Below the pieces are notes generated by a model that had not been told where the DNA came from, ran no database searches, and was given only the letters and a program-made list of their open reading frames with translations. Below are positions 35,078 to 42,587 of a stretch of DNA of 64,000 bases, in pieces. The position numbers and the translations under genes are program-made. The stretch is from Rossellomorea marisflavi (GTDB lineage: Bacteria; Bacillota; Bacilli; Bacillales; Bacillaceae_B): the NCBI RefSeq assembly GCF_001274775.1, contig NZ_LGUE01000004.1, forward strand, positions 170,163 through 234,162, given 5' to 3'. Each line of letters starts with the position of its first letter. Positions within the stretch are counted from its first letter, which is position 1.

Positions 35078-35099
35078 ATTATAAATGTAACCGTTTTCA
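35078..35099 (-). promoter_or_regulatory. tctC promoter -10 with adjacent cre-like (CcpA) site
   Basis: On the minus strand TATAAT (35083-35078) is preceded by TGAAAACGGTTACA (35099-35086). This matches the CcpA consensus TGWAARCGYTWNCW at 13 of 14 positions; the complementary strand also matches with one mismatch. The site overlaps the promoter, so glucose repression of tctCBA is likely. The -35 is weak. Confidence 0.6.
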
Positions 35100-35237
35100 T
35101 AATAAATTGGATTTAAACCCTTTTTGCACATTTTGATCATTGTGCTCACGGAAATGGACATGCCCTTCTATTAATTTCTAAATATATTGAATTTTATATT
35201 CGATTATTTTAGAATAATAGAAAAGGAGGAATCATCC

Positions 35238-36263
35238 ATGAACTACCATTTGTCCCAGATGCAAGAAAGCCCCACCGTTTCCGTCGATTGGTCACCCGTA
35301 TGGGAGATCATTCTCGGTATCAGCGCCTATACACACCGGAAGCTCCGCCATACCTTTGATTGTGATGAAGAGTGGTCCCAGACAACCCTGTCTGAAACAC
35401 TCAAGGAGGATCTTCGGATAATCGAGGATACCAACCAGTGGTTTGCCCTCATGATGTTGCAGGCAACGTTCTCCGCCTCCACGGTTCAAGACTTCTCGGA
35501 TGAACTGTGCCGGATGGAGGAATCGACATTTTATTCAACCATTCTTCCCTACAAGGACCGGCATTCAGAAGCACTGCGCCTTCAAACTTCTCACGATCGC
35601 GACTTCCACCGCTATGCTAATGAGTTCAAGACCCATGAGTTTTTCGGCGGGTATATTGCCTCCCTTGCCTCCCATTCGTTTTCACAAATGAAAGACCTCT
35701 TCCAGTCCGTACAGAATGGTTGGCAGGAATTTATGGAGGAAAAAGCAGAATGGGGCAAGTGGAAGTCGGCGCTTGATCGAGAGGCCTCCTTCCATGTCAT
35801 CGACAAGGAAGCTTCCGTAACCGAATCGGTACAGCGGATAGCAGGGACGGCATACGTACCCGAACCATCCATCTGGGAGGTCAAGCTCATCCCCCAGATC
35901 TCCTATCGTCCATGGCTCCTTGAGCAAAGGACCCCTGATACGAAACTATTCTTCTATCCATTAAGGGAAGAGTATCTGTTGGAACAAGGGGTGCCGGGAA
36001 AGGCGATGGTGAACGGGTATAAAGCATTGGGGGACGAGCTGAGGCTCAAAGTCCTCCATCTTCTGCAGCATGGACCACTCAGCCTCCAGGAGTTGAGCAT
36101 AAAGCTCGATGTGTCTAAGACGACGCTTCACCATCAGCTGTCACTCTTGAAAGCTTCCAAGCTCGTGACGTCCGCCAAAGGCGTCTATTCCGCAAACCCG
36201 CAGCGGATCTCTGAACTCCATGAGGATCTCTCCTTCTTCTTGGGAAAAAACCATGAAGAATAA
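35238..36263 (+). CDS. ArsR-type regulator with long N-terminal sensing domain
   Basis: The 341-residue protein has an about 255-residue N-terminal domain of unknown fold, rich in aromatic residues. A C-terminal ArsR winged helix follows (about residues 258-335): 'ALGDELRLKVLHLLQHGPLSLQELSIKLDVSKTTLHHQLSLLKASKLVTSAKGVYSANP'. AAAGGAGG lies 8 nt before the ATG. The 3' end overlaps the MFS gene by 11 bp, so the protein probably regulates that exporter and the two are made together. The ligand is unknown. Confidence 0.86.
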   Translation: MNYHLSQMQESPTVSVDWSPVWEIILGISAYTHRKLRHTFDCDEEWSQTTLSETLKEDLRIIEDTNQWFALMMLQATFSASTVQDFSDELCRMEESTFYSTILPYKDRHSEALRLQTSHDRDFHRYANEFKTHEFFGGYIASLASHSFSQMKDLFQSVQNGWQEFMEEKAEWGKWKSALDREASFHVIDKEASVTESVQRIAGTAYVPEPSIWEVKLIPQISYRPWLLEQRTPDTKLFFYPLREEYLLEQGVPGKAMVNGYKALGDELRLKVLHLLQHGPLSLQELSIKLDVSKTTLHHQLSLLKASKLVTSAKGVYSANPQRISELHEDLSFFLGKNHEE

Positions 36264-37449
36264 AGCATTCAAGGCCCTCTGGGTCGGGGAGATCGTCTCT
36301 GAACTTGCCGGGGCGGCAGGCGGCATCATCAATGGGCTCATTCTGTATGAGCTGACGGGTTCACGGGAATGGATGGGCCTCCTTTGGCTCGTCTACTTCC
36401 TTCCGTCGCTGGTCTTGCAGGGGATGAGCGCGCCATTCCTCAATCATGTGGCAAAGGAAAAAGTATTGAAGAGGATCCAACTGCTGCGATCGGCCGCTTA
36501 TCTGTTCCCCCTCATTGGGTACGTAAGCGGAATGGACACACTTGTCCTCAGCGGATTAATTCTGCTCCAGCTGTGTCTGGGGCTTCTTCAACCGATCTAT
36601 GCAAGCCTGTCCTTTTCCATCCTTCCTGACCTCTGCCGTGAGGAGGAACTCACGGAAGCCAACGGGATCCTCGATGGAACCATGAGGCTCATGAGCTTTC
36701 TCGCTCCCGGGGTGACCGCCCTCCTTCTCATCGTGGTTCCGACCCAGCTGATCTATGCCCTCTCTTCAGGATTGTTCCTATTCAGTGCGCTGTCTCTGTC
36801 ACGGCTTCCTCAAACAGAGGCCGCGGAATGGATAAAAGGAAGCTGGTGGCATGAATTGAAGGAAGGCTACCGCGTCTTTTTCCGCTATCCCGTCCTAGTA
36901 CGGATGACGGGCCTGTCATCACTGGTCCAGTTTGCCGTGGGAGCGGCCATGGTGCTTTCCATCCCATTCATACGTGGGGAAATGGGCGGATCGCCATGGG
37001 AATATGCCCTCTTCTCGGCATCGTTCCCCATCGGCTATGTACTCGGTACATGGATGTTGAAAAAAATGCCCCTGTACTCTTGGATCATGTATGCAGGACT
37101 CATCGGTGGCGGCCTGTCGTTCGCCCTTCTCTGGATGGCACCTTCGATCCCGGTAGCATGGGGATGCGAACTGTTGGGAGGACTCCTGTTCCCTCTCTTC
37201 AACGCAAGGAGCGCCGCGATTTTCCAACAGGCCGCACCGAGGGAACGACTGGCACAGCTCAGTGCCGTCCGGCTCCTCATGCTGCGTATCACCATGCCCC
37301 TGGGAATCCTGTTCGGCTCGAACATGTTCTTCACCCTTTCCACACGGAATGCTTTTCTAACGATCGGCCTCATCATCATCGTACCAGCGTCCTTCTTCTT
37401 GATCCGCTCCCATTATGGAGTTGATAAGAACGGTAGAGCCGCAGCGTGA
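36253..37449 (+). CDS. MFS transporter
   Basis: The 398-residue protein has 12 predicted membrane helices, with the MFS signs 'NHVAKEKVLKRIQLLRS' after helix 2 (motif A region) and 'FNARSAAIFQQAAPRERLAQLSAVR' in the second half. It resembles the MFS_3/enterobactin-exporter-like drug efflux group. I choose the ATG at 36253, inside the end of the regulator gene; a frame from 36220 has no better ribosome site. Expected role: proton-driven export of a toxic compound sensed by the upstream regulator. Confidence 0.88.
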   Translation: MKNKAFKALWVGEIVSELAGAAGGIINGLILYELTGSREWMGLLWLVYFLPSLVLQGMSAPFLNHVAKEKVLKRIQLLRSAAYLFPLIGYVSGMDTLVLSGLILLQLCLGLLQPIYASLSFSILPDLCREEELTEANGILDGTMRLMSFLAPGVTALLLIVVPTQLIYALSSGLFLFSALSLSRLPQTEAAEWIKGSWWHELKEGYRVFFRYPVLVRMTGLSSLVQFAVGAAMVLSIPFIRGEMGGSPWEYALFSASFPIGYVLGTWMLKKMPLYSWIMYAGLIGGGLSFALLWMAPSIPVAWGCELLGGLLFPLFNARSAAIFQQAAPRERLAQLSAVRLLMLRITMPLGILFGSNMFFTLSTRNAFLTIGLIIIVPASFFLIRSHYGVDKNGRAAA

Positions 37450-37482
37450 AAAGGCACGGAGGGATCCCCTCCGTGCCTTTTG
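37449..37482 (+). terminator. Terminator after the MFS gene
   Basis: AAAAGGCACGGAGG pairs with CCTCCGTGCCTTTT around a short loop. The T-run is brief but the stem is strong. From here to 37852 I see no gene apart from the promoter below; a minus-strand frame ending at about 37484 lacks a start codon. Confidence 0.75.
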
Positions 37483-37771
37483 TTAGAAGCTGACGACCGC
37501 CAGGATGGAAATGGCATTCAAAAGGACAACTCTCAGTCCCCACCTGACCCGGAGGAAGCGATATACGAAACCTAGATAGATGTCTCTTTATAAGCTCCCT
37601 AAACCTCTGACTCCCCATTTGTTTACTTCTTTTAATCTTGTTCCCTTTATCCCACTCGTTATCCTATGGAAACTTCATATATATTTTAGGAAAATATTCA
37701 ATCCTAGGACCACCGCCTGCTATGATAGTGACTATACAAAGGTACTCGTCGTTGAACTAAGCAGGGAAACG

Positions 37772-37800
37772 TTCAACATTTTTCATATACCCCGTATAAT
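37772..37800 (+). promoter_or_regulatory. Promoter of the ECF sigma gene
   Basis: TTCAAC (37772-37777) and TATAAT (37795-37800) are spaced 17 bp apart, about 52 bp before the ATG. The pattern is sigma-A like; I saw no properly spaced ECF autoregulatory promoter. Confidence 0.5.
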
Positions 37801-37852
37801 CTCCGAGCGTTGATACGTTATATTGATGAGAAGATGAAGAGGAGGAGAAACA

Positions 37853-38782
37853 ATGAAGCAGGATATCGCGCAGAATATAATAGAAGAAACGAGAATGGCA
37901 AGGGATGCTTTTTCCACCATGGTAGATGCCTTTTCTAAAGATTTGTGGTCATATTGCACCTATATCACGGGATCCCCGTGGGACGGTGAAGACCTGTATC
38001 AGGAAACACTGCTAAAAGCATTCGGGATGCTTCCGGAGCGCTGGAGTGATCTCACGGATCAGAAATCGTATCTGTTCAGGATGGCCACGAATGCGTGGTT
38101 TGATTTGTGCAGGAAGCGAAAGCATGAGGTGGGCCGTCTCCCCGAAGGTGACATCAGTGGTGTACCACCCATGGACACCCTTGAGTTGGAGGAAGCACTC
38201 CTTAAAGTCCACGAATCCCTTACCCCGAAGCAGGCGGCTGCCTTTCTCCTTGTGGATGTCTTCCGCTTCAGTGCAGAGGAAGCAGCAGCTATTGTCCACA
38301 CGACGCGAGGAGGTATCTACGCGGCTCTTCAGCGCGCCCGGCAGAATCTTAAGGAAAACCACTCGTGGGAAGTGAAGCCTTTGAAGACCAAAGACAACGA
38401 AACGAATGAGACCATTGACATGTACCTTGAAGCCTTCAATACCGGCAATCTCGATAAGCTCCTCAGCCTCTTCAGTTCAACCGCCCACAATGAAGCATTC
38501 CTCGGTTTCCAGGAATACTCCAAAGCAGAAATGAAGAAAGGATCCATGCGGTTCGGGCTGCCGGGACACACTGCAAAACGGATCACCCTTTGGGGAAGAA
38601 ACGTCATCGTGGTCATCACCGACGACGGAGAGCTGCACGATATCCAGGTGCAGGAAGTGGAAAACAATCAGATTGTGGTGCATGAAAGTTATTTCTTCAG
38701 GAAAGAATTCATGTTTGCTGCAGGAAAGGAACTTGGGGTAGCCGTTCAGTTGAAAAAGCCGCCTGTGGATTGGCGATCATGA
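37853..38782 (+). CDS. ECF-type sigma factor with C-terminal NTF2/SnoaL-like domain
   Basis: The 309-residue protein has sigma region 2 ('DLWSYCTYITGSPWDGEDLYQETLLKAFGML', then 'KSYLFRMATNAWFDLCRKRKHE') and region 4 ('LTPKQAAAFLLVDVFRFSAEEAAAIVHTTRGGIYAALQRARQNL'). An about 120-residue C-terminal NTF2-like domain follows ('IDMYLEAFNTGNLDKLLSLFSS'). Sigma factors of this build are often controlled by the extra domain instead of a separate anti-sigma factor, and none is adjacent. AGAGGAGGAG precedes the ATG. It is the intact paralogue of the broken gene at 330-1285. Its stop overlaps the next start (ATGA). Confidence 0.88.
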   Translation: MKQDIAQNIIEETRMARDAFSTMVDAFSKDLWSYCTYITGSPWDGEDLYQETLLKAFGMLPERWSDLTDQKSYLFRMATNAWFDLCRKRKHEVGRLPEGDISGVPPMDTLELEEALLKVHESLTPKQAAAFLLVDVFRFSAEEAAAIVHTTRGGIYAALQRARQNLKENHSWEVKPLKTKDNETNETIDMYLEAFNTGNLDKLLSLFSSTAHNEAFLGFQEYSKAEMKKGSMRFGLPGHTAKRITLWGRNVIVVITDDGELHDIQVQEVENNQIVVHESYFFRKEFMFAAGKELGVAVQLKKPPVDWRS

Positions 38783-39363
38783 GAAAATGGAAAGCCGTCG
38801 TAGTTCTCCTCCATGAAATCTATGGCCTCAATGATCACATGAAACACTATGAGAAATGGCTCCGACAGCAAGGATTCGAGGTTGTCATCCCTTCCTTGAT
38901 CCCTTCTGTGTTCAGCTATAAGGAGGAAGAAGTGGCTTATGAATCGTTTATGAATGAGATCGGCTTTCAGTCTGCCTCGAAACATGCGCGCGAAGTCATC
39001 GAGGAGTGTAGTCGCACCTTTGAACGCGTGTATGTCGTGGGCTTCAGCATCGGTGCGACGATTGCCTGGATGTGCAGTCCGATGCCTGAGGTAAAACGAA
39101 CCGTCTGCTTTTATGGCTCTCGGATCAGGGATTATGGAGAGATTCGTCCACAGTCCCCCACCCTCCTACTGTATGGGGAAAGTGAACCATCATTTCCGGT
39201 AGAAGAGTTCATCCGTCACATAAAAATAGAACATGTAACGGCCCTATCAGTGGCTGGAAGCTATGGGTTTGCCGATCCATTTTCAAAACGATTCCACAAG
39301 CCGTCCTATGAAGTCGCCCTTTCCCTCTTATCCAATCATCTTCATTTAAAGCAAAGAGGCTGA
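38779..39363 (+). CDS. Dienelactone hydrolase-like protein
   Basis: The 194-residue product matches the dienelactone hydrolase fold: 'VVVLLHEIYGLNDHMKHYEKWLRQQGFEVVIP', nucleophile motif 'YVVGFSIGATIAW' (serine instead of the usual cysteine) and 'SPTLLLYGESEPSFPVE'. The final motif reads 'SYGFADPFSKRFH', where family members normally have a catalytic histidine in 'HGFAD'. The acid motif is also altered. It may therefore be a weakened or non-enzymatic member. The ATG at 38779 overlaps the sigma-factor stop codon, so the two are cotranslated. Its stop codon is part of repeat copy C. Confidence 0.8.
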   Translation: MRKWKAVVVLLHEIYGLNDHMKHYEKWLRQQGFEVVIPSLIPSVFSYKEEEVAYESFMNEIGFQSASKHAREVIEECSRTFERVYVVGFSIGATIAWMCSPMPEVKRTVCFYGSRIRDYGEIRPQSPTLLLYGESEPSFPVEEFIRHIKIEHVTALSVAGSYGFADPFSKRFHKPSYEVALSLLSNHLHLKQRG

Positions 39364-39666
39364 GACAAACATGTTTTAGTCATAGTAAAACCCGAATCAT
39401 TTGCCTACGATAAAGCAAATGATTCGGGTTTTACATTCGTTTAATGACCATTCAAATTTCATCCTTTCCAGCGGTTGATCGGAGTGCAAGACGAAGACTC
39501 CTGCGGGAAGAGTAGCTGATGTGAGACCCCGCAGGCGTGCCGAGGAGGCTCACGGGCTACCCGCGGAAAGCGAAGTCTTGCACGGAGATCATGAGCGGTA
39601 GTAAGATCCTATACTGATCGTATTCGGCATTAAAGGGGCCTTTTTTAGTTTTGTCCCATCCTCTTA
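39361..39666. repeat. Intergenic MITE-like repeat, copy C
   Basis: This is the third copy, in reverse orientation. The ends are GAGGCTGAGACAAAC (left) and the complement of GAGGATGGGACAAAAC (right). It contains the hairpin (39387-39432, arms AAAACCCGAATCATTTGC) and the 100 bp palindromic block (39484-39583). Its left end supplies the TGA of the hydrolase gene and its right end touches the stop codon of the DUF4083-like gene, so it fills exactly the space between two convergent genes. Confidence 0.82.
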
Positions 39667-39846
39667 CTTTTTCGGTTTTTCCAGATGAGCCAGGATCCGA
39701 TCAAGCTTCGCCTCCACCTCATCGATCCGCTCATTCCTTGCCATCGACCGATAGACGCTGCGCCGGATGAACAGCGTGAAGGAGACGAAAAAAAGGACAA
39801 TCAAGCCGAAGAATAAAACAAGAAACAACCAATTCATGAATTCCAT
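39664..39846 (-). CDS. DUF4083-like small membrane protein
   Basis: The 60-residue product has one N-terminal membrane helix (WLFLVLFFGLIVLFFVSFTLFI) followed by 'RRSVYRSMARNERIDEVEAKLDRILAHLEK'. This matches the pattern I recall for DUF4083 proteins of Bacillus. The cytoplasmic tail is a likely coiled coil. GGGAGG lies 7 nt before the ATG at 39846. Function unknown. Confidence 0.72.
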   Translation of the reverse strand: MEFMNWLFLVLFFGLIVLFFVSFTLFIRRSVYRSMARNERIDEVEAKLDRILAHLEKPKK

Positions 39847-39861
39847 TATCTTTCCTCCCTT

Positions 39862-39917
39862 CTTCATAAAAGAGAAAACGCCAGGATCAAGACCCTGACG
39901 TTTTCTCTTTTATGAAG
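39862..39917 (-). terminator. Long near-perfect hairpin between two minus-strand genes
   Basis: CTTCATAAAAGAGAAAACG plus CAGG pairs with CCTG plus the complementary arm around a short loop, giving arms of about 24 bp. It overlaps the last codons of the acetyltransferase gene and lies just upstream of the DUF4083-like gene, so it probably terminates the former. Confidence 0.7.
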
Positions 39918-40359
39918 TCACCTGGTAGATGACAGCCATTTCCTTGCCGAACCGATTGCCTTCATCTTGAAAGCCAAGGCTTTCATATAGACGATGGGCA
40001 CCCAAATTACCCGGATGGTACCCGACGACAATACGCTCGCACCCTGGTAGCTCCGACATGATGGCAAGCATTTCTTCCGTTGCCCGCTTGCCGATGCCCT
40101 TCCCTTGATGCCTGCGATCGACCATGATCCGGTACACCCAATAGCCGTCGAGTTCTTCCCGTTCCGTGTTGAACATAAGGAAGCCGACTACCTGTTCCTT
40201 TTCATAGATGGCAAATGGTTTGAGACCGGGCTCGAATTTGGATTGTGCAATGGAGACGGCATTGGACTCCATATAGGAAGACTGTTCCTCCGTAAGCTCC
40301 AGTTGACAGCACTCATACCAATTTTCTTCATTCACTTCGACCAATTTGACTGATTTCAA
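39910..40359 (-). CDS. GNAT acetyltransferase, spermidine/spermine (BltD-like) type
   Basis: The 149-residue product resembles polyamine N-acetyltransferases. It has 'LELTEEQSSYMESNAVSIAQSKFEPGLKPFAIYEKEQVVGFLMF', then motif A 'YRIMVDRRHQGKGIGKRATEEMLA' and motif B 'PGNLGAHRLYESLGF'. I choose the TTG at 40359 (AAAGGGGA 7 nt upstream). The ATG at 40467 lies only about 9 nt after a promoter -10 and has no ribosome site. It is preceded by an 18-codon leader ORF. Expected reaction: acetyl-CoA-dependent acetylation of polyamines. Confidence 0.85.
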   Translation of the reverse strand: MKSVKLVEVNEENWYECCQLELTEEQSSYMESNAVSIAQSKFEPGLKPFAIYEKEQVVGFLMFNTEREELDGYWVYRIMVDRRHQGKGIGKRATEEMLAIMSELPGCERIVVGYHPGNLGAHRLYESLGFQDEGNRFGKEMAVIYQVTS

Positions 40360-40373
40360 TGCAAGTTCCCCTT

Positions 40374-40430
40374 TCAGATGAGGGAAAGCGCACGGGGCGT
40401 TTTCCCATGAGTGTAAATCGATTTCATCAT
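40374..40430 (-). CDS. Putative 18-residue leader peptide
   Basis: A very strong AAAGGAGG lies just before ATG ATG, and the frame encodes MMKSIYTHGKTPRALSLI, ending in TGA 15 nt before the TTG of the acetyltransferase gene. It is in a different frame from that gene. The ribosome site is better than the one of the main gene. It may control the acetyltransferase by coupling or by ribosome stalling; this is inference. Confidence 0.5.
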   Translation of the reverse strand: MMKSIYTHGKTPRALSLI

Positions 40431-40475
40431 GAACGCCTCCTTTATCATTAGGGCTATGCTTATGCATGCAAGAAA

Positions 40476-40481
40476 ATTATA
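40476..40481 (-). promoter_or_regulatory. -10 box for the leader/acetyltransferase transcript
   Basis: TATAAT reads on the minus strand here, giving a leader of about 110 nt before the acetyltransferase start. The -35 region is weak (GTAAAT at 17 bp). Confidence 0.4.
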
Positions 40482-40586
40482 CCATACAACCCGCAATAAT
40501 TTACATAATAGTTAAAATAATCAACGGTGGGTACATGGGACTTCCACCAACAGGGAATACTATCATCCTTGAAGGGGGAATATGCC

Positions 40587-41270
40587 GTGGAAGATATTTT
40601 GATGACCATGTATCGAACGACTTTCAGTTTCATCCTTCTTGTGCTGGCAACCCTGCTTTTCGGCAAGCATATCAACTCCCACAAAAACCACTACAGCTTT
40701 GCCCTTTCCATCACGATCGGCTCCTTGATCGCCAATATGGCCTTCAACCATCGACTGCAATTCAGTTCCACGGTGATCTCTTTCGGTGTCCTGATCCTCC
40801 TGTTCTATATTCTTCTCCTGACATCCGCCAAGTCCCGGAAGTGGAGGGGTCGCCTATCGGGAAGACCGACCACCCTCATGGAAAAAGGGAAGATCCTTGA
40901 GGAAAGCATGAGGAAGCTGAAGTTCACGATGGATAACCTGAATCAACAGCTCAGGGAACAGGGAATCTTTGATATCACGGAAGTGGACATGGTCGTCCTC
41001 GAAGTGAGCGGGATGCTGTCTGTCAGGAAGAAAGCACTCTACTCTCCGCTCACACCGAAGGATATGAACCTCGCTCCTTCGCCTTCAGGACCCCTTGCCG
41101 TTGAATTGATCATGGACGGGAAAGCAACGGAAAACCTTATCCCACCCCACCGTGATCAGCTACTATCTATTTGCAGGGACCGGGGGATTTCCTTGGATGA
41201 CATCAACTATGCCGTTGTCACAAGCAGCGGGAACATCTTTATCGATGAGAATCGTGATGTACTCCGCTGA
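40587..41270 (+). CDS. YetF/DUF421 family membrane protein
   Basis: The 227-residue protein has three N-terminal membrane helices ('TTFSFILLVLATLLFGKHI', 'LSITIGSLIANMAFN', 'SFGVLILLFYILLL'). A cytoplasmic domain follows with 'GRPTTLMEKGKILEESMRKLKFTMDNLNQQLREQGIFDITEVDMVVLEVSGMLSV', typical of DUF421/YetF_C proteins. The GTG at 40587 has AAGGGGGA upstream. Several Bacillus copies are sporulation-linked, but the role here is unknown. Its end overlaps the convergent NUDIX gene by 32 bp. Confidence 0.86.
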   Translation: MEDILMTMYRTTFSFILLVLATLLFGKHINSHKNHYSFALSITIGSLIANMAFNHRLQFSSTVISFGVLILLFYILLLTSAKSRKWRGRLSGRPTTLMEKGKILEESMRKLKFTMDNLNQQLREQGIFDITEVDMVVLEVSGMLSVRKKALYSPLTPKDMNLAPSPSGPLAVELIMDGKATENLIPPHRDQLLSICRDRGISLDDINYAVVTSSGNIFIDENRDVLR

Positions 41271-41694
41271 AGCGGGAGCGATATACCGCCTCACACTGTT
41301 GAATATTATGTATGAGAAAATCGGGGATTCCTGGATGTGCCAGGATTTCTTCCGTTGTCATCCATTTCACCTCATCGACTTCGTCGGGACTCTTCGCGTA
41401 GGGTTCTCCTTCCTGAAGCGTGCATATGTAGACGATATCAATCACACTAATGCCCGATGCCGTTTGGAAGATCGAACTGTTCACATACTGGAGGTCGGTC
41501 ACGTTGACACCCACTTCCTCATAGATTTCCCTTTGCAGCGTACGCTCAAGGATATCAGTGGATGCTTCTTCCCGTTCACATTTCCCTCCCACGAAGGAGA
41601 GCGCGCCCGGAGCGTGCTCCTCTTTATCGCTCCTTTTGATCATCAACCAGCGATCCCCACGGCGGATCGCCCCTTCCACATTGACTACAAACAT
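41239..41694 (-). CDS. NUDIX hydrolase
   Basis: The 151-residue product has a full NUDIX box: 'GGKCEREEASTDILERTLQREIYEEVGV' fits GX5EX7REUXEEXGU. It hydrolyses a nucleoside diphosphate linked to another moiety, with a metal ion; the substrate is not predictable. GGAGG lies 7 nt before the ATG at 41694. It is directly downstream of, and probably cotranscribed with, the GNAT at 41697-42194. Confidence 0.9.
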   Translation of the reverse strand: MFVVNVEGAIRRGDRWLMIKRSDKEEHAPGALSFVGGKCEREEASTDILERTLQREIYEEVGVNVTDLQYVNSSIFQTASGISVIDIVYICTLQEGEPYAKSPDEVDEVKWMTTEEILAHPGIPDFLIHNIQQCEAVYRSRFSGVHHDSHR

Positions 41695-41696
41695 AT

Positions 41697-42194
41697 TCAA
41701 GCCTCCAATAGCTGTGCCATATAATATTCATCATGATACCGCCCGTCGATGTACAATGACTGGCGTTTTGTCCCCTCGATCTCGAACCCCATCCTCCGGT
41801 AAAGGGCGATGGCCGGTTCATTATCGGTGACGACCGTCAATTCAAGCCTGGTAAGGGAACGTTCCTTTGCCCACTCTACCCCTTCCCTTATCAGTGATTT
41901 CCCTAGCCCTTTGCCTCGCCAGTCTTCCCGGATACCGATCACCATATATGCCCGGTGGGATGTTTTCCTTGTTGTTTCGGTCAGGATCATGACGTAACCC
42001 ACGAACTCACCGAATCCTTCCGCAGCCAGTATGGTGGAGGAGTCACCAATCCGCTCCAGAAATGTCTTGAACTGCTCGGGCGTCGTCTTCCTCTCTCCTC
42101 CCTCCATCATCATATACGGAGAAGTCTTCTCTACTTCCTTCATCAGTCTAACGATCTTCCCTGCATCATCAGGATGGACTTTCCGAAAATCCAC
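41697..42194 (-). CDS. GNAT family N-acetyltransferase
   Basis: The 165-residue product has GNAT motif A 'YMVIGIREDWRGKGLGKSLIREGVEWAKE' and motif B 'TVVTDNEPAIALYRRMGFEIEGTKRQSLYIDGRYHDEYYMAQLL'. This resembles the RimJ/RimL-like and phosphinothricin-type acetyltransferases. The substrate is unknown. It overlaps the NUDIX ribosome site. Confidence 0.9.
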   Translation of the reverse strand: MDFRKVHPDDAGKIVRLMKEVEKTSPYMMMEGGERKTTPEQFKTFLERIGDSSTILAAEGFGEFVGYVMILTETTRKTSHRAYMVIGIREDWRGKGLGKSLIREGVEWAKERSLTRLELTVVTDNEPAIALYRRMGFEIEGTKRQSLYIDGRYHDEYYMAQLLEA

Positions 42195-42249
42195 ACAACC
42201 GCCTCCATATTATGGTAAAATAAAACTATCTTTTGAAAGGAGTGATCTC

Positions 42250-42549
42250 ATGCCCGTCTGTCAACACTGCAACACGGAATGGACATGGCAACAAACCTTC
42301 AAGAAGATCTTCACCTTCAAGCGTTCCCTCACCTGTCCGGAATGTGGCGCAACTCAGTATCTGTCGCGGCGTTCGCGCAACCACATGAGCATCCTGGCCA
42401 TGATCCCGTTGGTAATCGGCTTGCCGCTTGTCGGATTATCCCTGCCTGCGTCGATCATCATATCGATCCAGCTCGTTACGTTTGCTGCGGTCCTCACGTG
42501 GATGCCAAGATTCTACACCCTTACAAATGAAGAAGAAGCCATGTGGTGA
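42250..42549 (+). CDS. CXXC-20-CXXC zinc-ribbon membrane protein
   Basis: The 99-residue product opens with a zinc ribbon: C-x2-C ('PVCQHCNTEW') and about 20 residues later 'LTCPECGATQYLS', matching the TIGR04104-type small proteins of Bacillus. Two membrane helices follow ('ILAMIPLVIGLPLVGLSL', 'SIIISIQLVTFAAVLTW'). AAAGGAGTG lies before the ATG at 42250. Function unknown. Confidence 0.8.
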   Translation: MPVCQHCNTEWTWQQTFKKIFTFKRSLTCPECGATQYLSRRSRNHMSILAMIPLVIGLPLVGLSLPASIIISIQLVTFAAVLTWMPRFYTLTNEEEAMW

Positions 42550-42580
42550 AAAAAGAGGGCCCCGGAAGGCCTTCTTTTTA
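42549..42580. terminator. Terminator between convergent genes
   Basis: AAGAGGGCC pairs imperfectly with GGCCTTCTT and is flanked by T and A runs, between the zinc-ribbon gene and the large DUF4179-like gene. Confidence 0.6.
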
Positions 42581-42587
42581 TGGTAGG

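Noticed and set aside
37484-37590. A short minus-strand frame ending VVLLNAISILAVVSF, looking like a membrane-protein tail
   Set aside because: A stop codon lies just upstream in frame, there is no start codon or ribosome site, and the frame is only about 34 codons.
37765-37795. An ECF-type autoregulatory promoter (GGAAAC ... CGT) ahead of the sigma gene
   Set aside because: The gap between AAC and CGT is 22 bp instead of about 16-17, while a sigma-A promoter with 17 bp spacing fits the same place.
5472-39583. The GTGCAAGAC palindromic blocks as CRISPR repeats
   Set aside because: There are three dispersed copies about 15-20 kb apart, about 100 bp each, without spacers or cas genes.
40360-40467. 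N-terminal extension of the acetyltransferase from the ATG at 40467
   Set aside because: A promoter -10 (TATAAT) lies about 9 nt upstream of that ATG and no ribosome site is present; the TTG at 40359 has a proper one and matches the family N-terminus.
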